DNA of 32,926 nucleotides from Agathobacter sp. Lineage in GTDB: Bacteria > Bacillota > Clostridia > Lachnospirales > Lachnospiraceae. The notes under the pieces are model-generated. The model was not told the origin of the DNA. It ran no database searches and saw only the letters and a program-made list of their open reading frames with translations. Positions 30,107-32,926 of this stretch are shown here, one piece after another. Every line of letters starts with the position of its first letter. Position 1 is the first letter of the stretch. Made by a program: the position numbers and the translations under genes. The DNA lies in the NCBI GenBank assembly GCA_017481285.1, contig JAFUPI010000044.1:1-32926 (forward strand), in the 5' to 3' direction.

Positions 30107-30565
30107 TCATACACTCCATTCTTTTGCTAATATCAAATACACTCCGCCTGTCGTCTGTTGCTCAAACAAACGATATTCACCTATATTTTCTCTAATTTCA
30201 TCAATTGATTCTCTATAATTAAGGATATCGGCCTCTTCCTCTGGATCGTAATCATAATCCTCGTGAAAGAGAAAACTCTCTCTTCTAAAATCAAAGTTTC
30301 TCTCTAGCATCGCTTCTTTTTCTTCTTGTACAAATATTTCATAAAAACCGCAACACTCTGCACCAATTGGATTATCAAAATAATTCATTCGAAACTCAAT
30401 TGCCACAACATCTTCAAACGTCATAACCTTATTCACTTTTTGTTGCAATTCTTCATCATACATCGTAAGCTTATAGCTCACTTTAGTATGCATACATTTT
30501 GGTTTCACCTTTAGTTCTGATAAACAAGCATCATCTGTTCGCATTAATTGTTTTGATTTTTCCAT
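30107..30565 (-). CDS. Hypothetical protein (152 aa)
   Basis: A 152-residue soluble, acidic protein without membrane segments. The middle has a beta-rich part (KVSYKLTMYDEEL, TFEDVVAIEFRMNYF), and an Asp/Glu/Tyr-rich stretch follows (FHEDYDYDPEEEADI, about 99-113). I recognise no family. A GGAGA site lies about 8 bases before the ATG. It is the third gene of a five-gene operon, after a DNA glycosylase and before the 56-residue protein, with gaps of only 16 and 3 bases. Function unknown. Confidence 0.75.
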   Translation of the reverse strand: MEKSKQLMRTDDACLSELKVKPKCMHTKVSYKLTMYDEELQQKVNKVMTFEDVVAIEFRMNYFDNPIGAECCGFYEIFVQEEKEAMLERNFDFRRESFLFHEDYDYDPEEEADILNYRESIDEIRENIGEYRLFEQQTTGGVYLILAKEWSV

Positions 30566-30581
30566 AAGTGTTCTCCATTTT

Positions 30582-31073
30582 CTAATCTACAATTCTTTTC
30601 CACTCATCACATAATCTTTCTACACTCCACGCTGCATTCGCTGGACTCGTCGATGGTAGCTTTATTGCTGGAATCCCTGTCTGTTTCTCCGCATATTTAT
30701 GGTATAACTCATATGCTTTTCCACCATTTACATAAATCGTTTCAATCGAACTATTCTCTAATACTTTAGAAAAGTCATTTACTACCACGTCCTTGATAGA
30801 AGAATCACTAGACCCAATAATTGTACAGCTTTCTATCACATCCCAGACTGCGATATGATGCTCTAGCAAAAACGCTTTCTTTTCTTCTATTGTCTGTGGC
30901 ACTTCCGTTTCAAAAACCTGTGCCAGAACCTTCCAAAATCGATTCTGTGGATGTCCATAGTAAAAATTATTTTCCCGTGATTTCACCGATGGAAAACTTC
31001 CCAAAATGAGCCCCTTTGAATCCTTATCGAAAACTGGATCGAAGGTATGTGTTAAATGTTCATATTCCTGCAT
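30582..31073 (-). CDS. DNA-deoxyinosine glycosylase (uracil-DNA glycosylase superfamily)
   Basis: A 163-residue enzyme of the uracil-DNA glycosylase superfamily, closest in look to the deoxyinosine/hypoxanthine glycosylase branch. It removes a deaminated base from DNA and leaves an abasic site. Motif 1 is LILGSFPSVKSRENNFYYGHPQNRFW (about 23-48), and motif 2, LPSTSPANA, near the C-terminus carries the serine-rich minor-groove loop. Length is normal. An AGAGGAA site precedes the start. It is in an operon with a methyltransferase, 13 bases after its stop. Confidence 0.88.
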   Translation of the reverse strand: MQEYEHLTHTFDPVFDKDSKGLILGSFPSVKSRENNFYYGHPQNRFWKVLAQVFETEVPQTIEEKKAFLLEHHIAVWDVIESCTIIGSSDSSIKDVVVNDFSKVLENSSIETIYVNGGKAYELYHKYAEKQTGIPAIKLPSTSPANAAWSVERLCDEWKRIVD

Positions 31074-31086
31074 AATTTCCTCTCAC

Positions 31087-31695
31087 CTACATCATTTCAA
31101 AAATGACAATTCTTTCTCTAGGATTATCTCCCTCAAACAAGTCCTGACACTCAATTTCATCTACGAAACAAAGCTCTGGAACAGTCATCAAATAAGAAAT
31201 ATATTCATCACTTGGGTAATAGAAAAACAATTGCATATCTCGTGGATTCTCAAAATAGGATTTCTTTATTTTTCCAATCACAGATTGCAATATTTCTACT
31301 GAAAATGGATTAAAAAAGTAGAATGTATCCGCATCTTTGATTTCATACTTTTCTGCACTCTCGCTGATAAATGTTACTTTATCATTGTGCTTATCGCTTT
31401 GCAGATTGACGTTCTGAAGGTTTTTCTTTGCAATGTTACACATTCTCTCATCAAAGTCAATTCCAATCACTCTACAGCCAATTTGAGTATGCAAAAAACA
31501 ACCAACCCGACCCTTACCACAGCCATAATCAATAACAGCATTCTCTTTTGTAATATAACCACTTTCTACCAGTCTTTCTAAAACAGAATATGGCGTTGGC
31601 TCATAAGGATAATGGTAATCGTCCTCTTTACTTGCATCACGTCCTATAGTATCTATATTTAATTGCTTATCCCAATCTTTTTCTGTCATTCTCAT
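31087..31695 (-). CDS. Class I SAM-dependent methyltransferase
   Basis: A 202-residue methyltransferase. The SAM-binding glycine loop is DYGCGKGRVGCFL (about residues 56-68), with acidic motif II in VIGIDFDERMCNIAKKN and the post-II block DTFYFFNPFS (about 123-132). The substrate cannot be inferred. The promoter TTGTCT-17-TATATT ends so close that the transcript would start near the first ATG (31695), and no ribosome site is visible; leaderless translation from there or from the internal ATG at 31689 is possible. First gene of a five-gene operon. Confidence 0.87.
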   Translation of the reverse strand: MRMTEKDWDKQLNIDTIGRDASKEDDYHYPYEPTPYSVLERLVESGYITKENAVIDYGCGKGRVGCFLHTQIGCRVIGIDFDERMCNIAKKNLQNVNLQSDKHNDKVTFISESAEKYEIKDADTFYFFNPFSVEILQSVIGKIKKSYFENPRDMQLFFYYPSDEYISYLMTVPELCFVDEIECQDLFEGDNPRERIVIFEMM

Positions 31696-31701
31696 ATATC
31701 A

Positions 31702-31730
31702 AATATACAAGACTTCAGATATTTAGACAA
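31702..31730 (-). promoter_or_regulatory. Promoter of the methyltransferase-MocR operon
   Basis: On the minus strand: TTGTCT (31725-31730), 17 bases and TATATT (31702-31707). The expected start site is at about 31695, at or next to the start codon. Confidence 0.5.
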
Positions 31731-31748
31731 CTGAAAATATGCAACAAA

Positions 31749-31779
31749 AAAACCTCGAAAGATAAACTTTCGAGGTTTT
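31749..31779. terminator. Terminator of the rRNA-tRNA transcript
   Basis: AACCTCGAAAG (31751-31761) pairs with CTTTCGAGGTT (31767-31777), and A/T runs lie outside on both sides. It follows the last tRNA on the minus strand. Confidence 0.88.
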
Positions 31780-31782
31780 AAG

Positions 31783-31856
31783 CGTGAGTGAGAAGATTCG
31801 AACTCCCGACACCTTGGTCCGTAGCCAAGTGCTCTATCCAGCTGAGCTACACTCAC
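31783..31856 (-). tRNA. tRNA-Arg (anticodon ACG)
   Basis: Anticodon loop CTACGGA between CTTGG and CCAAG; the A at position 34 would be edited to inosine. Acceptor GTGAGTG pairs with CACTCAC, and G is the discriminator. CCA is not encoded. Confidence 0.95.
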
Positions 31857-31860
31857 ATAA

Positions 31861-31944
31861 TGCCGGCGACCGGAATCGAACCGGTACCGTATTGCTACGA
31901 CAGGATTTTAAGTCCTGCGCGTCTGCCAGTTCCGCCACGCCGGC
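31861..31944 (-). tRNA. tRNA-Leu (anticodon UAA)
   Basis: Anticodon loop CTTAAAA between CAGGA and TCCTG, reading UUA. A long variable arm is present (84 bases in all). Acceptor GCCGGCG pairs with CGCCGGC. CCA is not encoded. Confidence 0.95.
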
Positions 31945-32074
31945 AATTTGCTTTTCGCGCGAGCTCAAAGAGCTCTGTGCATCTTTGCGACAAAGTCGCA
32001 GTCACATATACGCGCGAACGCGAAGCGTTCTGTGCATCCGACGTAGTCGGCGTCACATTTTCGCTTTGCGAAAA
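31945..32074. repeat. Tandem tri-loop hairpin array between tRNA genes
   Basis: About 130 bases hold two similar units. The first has GAGCTC-AAA-GAGCTC, the spacer TGTGCATC, TGCGAC-AAA-GTCGCA, then AGTCACAT. The second has GAACGC-GAA-GCGTTC, TGTGCATC, CCGAC-GTA-GTCGG, then CGTCACAT. A closing TTTTCGC-TTT-GCGAAAA follows. The stem sequences differ but the spacers are kept, a sign of selected structure. Confidence 0.7.
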
Positions 32075-32147
32075 TGGGACCAACAGGGCTCGAACCTGTG
32101 ACCCCCTGCTTGTAAGGCAGGTGCTCTCCCAGCTGAGCTATGATCCC
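32075..32147 (-). tRNA. tRNA-Val (anticodon UAC)
   Basis: Anticodon loop CTTACAA between CCTGC and GCAGG. Acceptor GGGATCA pairs with TGGTCCC through one G-T pair. CCA is not encoded. Confidence 0.95.
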
Positions 32148-32168
32148 AGAAGTAACATTTGTGACTAA

Positions 32169-32242
32169 CGACCCCAGCGGGACTCGAACCCGCGACCTCC
32201 GCCGTGACAGGGCGGCGCTCTAACCAACTGAGCCATGAGGCC
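32169..32242 (-). tRNA. tRNA-Asp (anticodon GUC)
   Basis: Anticodon loop CTGTCAC between CCGCC and GGCGG. Acceptor GGCCTCA pairs with TGGGGTC, and G is the discriminator, as in tRNA-Asp. CCA is not encoded. Confidence 0.95.
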
Positions 32243-32262
32243 ATATATTTAATTTTAAAAAG

Positions 32263-32336
32263 TGGACCATCGGGGACTCGAACCCAGGACCGACCGGTTA
32301 TGAGCCGGTTGCTCTAACCAACTGAGCTAATGGTCC
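32263..32336 (-). tRNA. tRNA with CAU anticodon (probably Ile2, possibly Met)
   Basis: Anticodon loop CTCATAA between ACCGG and CCGGT. The acceptor begins GGACCAT and the anticodon-loop context CTCATAA resembles Firmicutes tRNA-Ile2, whose C34 is modified to lysidine. Elongator Met cannot be excluded by eye. It is not an initiator: the three G-C pairs at the base of the anticodon stem are lacking. Confidence 0.85.
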
Positions 32337-32343
32337 AAATAAA

Positions 32344-32416
32344 AGCCGATGATCGGACTCGAACCGATAACCTGCTGATTACAAATCAGCTGCTCTGCCA
32401 ATTGAGCCACATCGGC
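32344..32416 (-). tRNA. tRNA-Thr (anticodon UGU)
   Basis: Anticodon loop TTTGTAA between GCTGA and TCAGC. Acceptor GCCGATG pairs with CATCGGC, and T is the discriminator. CCA is not encoded. Confidence 0.95.
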
Positions 32417-32457
32417 ATATGTTACAAATATCTTTTGCACCATTGCTCATAGAGCAG

Positions 32458-32529
32458 TGACTCCTACGGGAATCGAACCCGTGTTACCGCCGTGAAAGGG
32501 CGATGTCTTAACCGCTTGACCAAGGAGCC
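32458..32529 (-). tRNA. tRNA-Glu (anticodon UUC)
   Basis: Anticodon loop CTTTCAC between TCGCC and GGCGG. Acceptor GGCTCCT pairs with AGGAGTC through one G-T pair. CCA is not encoded. Confidence 0.93.
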
Positions 32530-32552
32530 TCGTTACGAGCACTTTCGTGCAA

Positions 32553-32625
32553 CTCCCCAAGTAGGACTCGAACCTACGACACTTCGGTTAACAGCCGAAT
32601 GCTCTACCGACTGAGCTATTGAGGA
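32553..32625 (-). tRNA. tRNA-Asn (anticodon GUU)
   Basis: Anticodon loop CTGTTAA between TTCGG and CCGAA. Acceptor TCCTCAA pairs with TTGGGGA, and G is the discriminator. It is the first tRNA after the 23S gene, and CCA is not encoded. Confidence 0.95.
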
Positions 32626-32705
32626 ATAAAAGGTTCTCTCAAACCTTCAAAACCGAACACAGATATTTCTTCCACCAAGCGAGTCCGTCCACACTACTCC
32701 GTACC

Positions 32706-32926
32706 GGGATAAGCTTTCGACCTATTAGTAACCATCAGCTGACTGCATTACTGCACTTACACCTTGGCCCTATCGACCTCGTCGTCTACAAGGGATCTTA
32801 CTACCTGGATATCTCATCTTGAGGGGGGCTTCACGCTTAGATGCCTTCAGCGTTTAGCCCTGCCGGACTTGGCTACTCTGCCATGGGATTGGTTCCCAAC
32901 AGATACACCAGCGGTCCGTCCACCCC
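32706..32926 (-). rRNA. 23S rRNA, 3' end (partial)
   Basis: On the minus strand the sequence contains the conserved 3'-terminal part of bacterial 23S rRNA, including CTAATAGGTCGAAAGC near the end and, further inside, the GAGATATCCAGG / AAGCCCCCCTCAAG region. The gene runs off the right edge of the window. The exact 3' end is approximate (about 32705). The 80 bases between it and tRNA-Asn contain no 5S rRNA. Confidence 0.92.

Noticed and set aside
31784-32244. Plus- and minus-strand readings of about 60-126 codons across the tRNA array.
   Set aside because: They run over several folded tRNA genes and are typical artefacts of tRNA DNA.

Overview
The window looks like chromosomal DNA of an anaerobic, low-GC Clostridia bacterium, most probably a Lachnospiraceae member. 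This is an inference from overall protein style and AT-rich codon use. Supporting signs are the YtrA-type GntR/ABC operon, the Rpn-family transposase remnant, a thioredoxin-reductase-like flavoprotein without NADPH motifs, strong AGGAGG ribosome binding sites, and tRNA genes that encode no CCA end. No species call can be made without a search.

Layout. (1) 1-2320: a GPH/melibiose-family sugar:cation symporter (minus) diverges from a TetR-type regulator (plus). (2) 2340-4094: a methyl-accepting chemotaxis protein. (3) 4287-4367: tRNA-Leu(UAG). (4) 4328-9525: a compact integrative element of about 5.16 kb, bounded by 41-bp direct repeats that copy the anticodon-to-5' half of tRNA-Leu. It carries a tyrosine integrase, a small serine recombinase, an XRE repressor, a two-TM protein of unknown function and several small proteins, with two matched palindromic operators. 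(5) 9711-11854: an MFS transporter followed by a glycerophosphodiester phosphodiesterase. (6) 11979-17184 (minus): an operon of a thioredoxin-reductase-like flavoprotein, a MacB/LolD-type ABC ATPase and a giant FtsX-like permease with an acidic block and a long coiled coil. (7) 17346-19136: a YitT-family membrane protein and a membrane-anchored endonuclease/exonuclease/phosphatase protein. (8) 19187-20415: a truncated Rpn-family nuclease/transposase and about 0.75 kb of structured, decayed intergenic DNA. (9) 20418-20961: a six-gene tRNA array (Pro-Gly-Arg-His-Gln-Lys). (10) 21085-25609 (minus): an operon of a THUMP methyltransferase, a C1 peptidase, an amidase and RdgB. (11) 25716-28690: a rhodanese, then a YtrA-like GntR/ABC/permease operon with a palindromic operator. 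(12) 28796-31695 (minus): an operon of a methyltransferase, a DNA glycosylase, two small unknowns and a C-terminally truncated MocR regulator. (13) 31783-32926: an eight-gene tRNA array, with a hairpin-rich insert, that follows directly on the 3' end of a 23S rRNA gene with no 5S gene between.

How it works together. Most of the window is housekeeping or transport. The accessory part is the tRNA-Leu element. Its integrase is flanked by putative arm-type repeats found at both ends, and its divergent promoters are overlaid by operators that the XRE protein probably binds. It has no recognisable relaxase or conjugation genes, so it is either a satellite-type element or a cryptic integrative element mobilised by a helper. 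The most unusual points are the element's use of the 5' half of the tRNA, its two operator systems, the flavoprotein without NADPH motifs in an ABC operon, the tandem tri-loop hairpins between tRNA genes, and the missing 5S gene after 23S.
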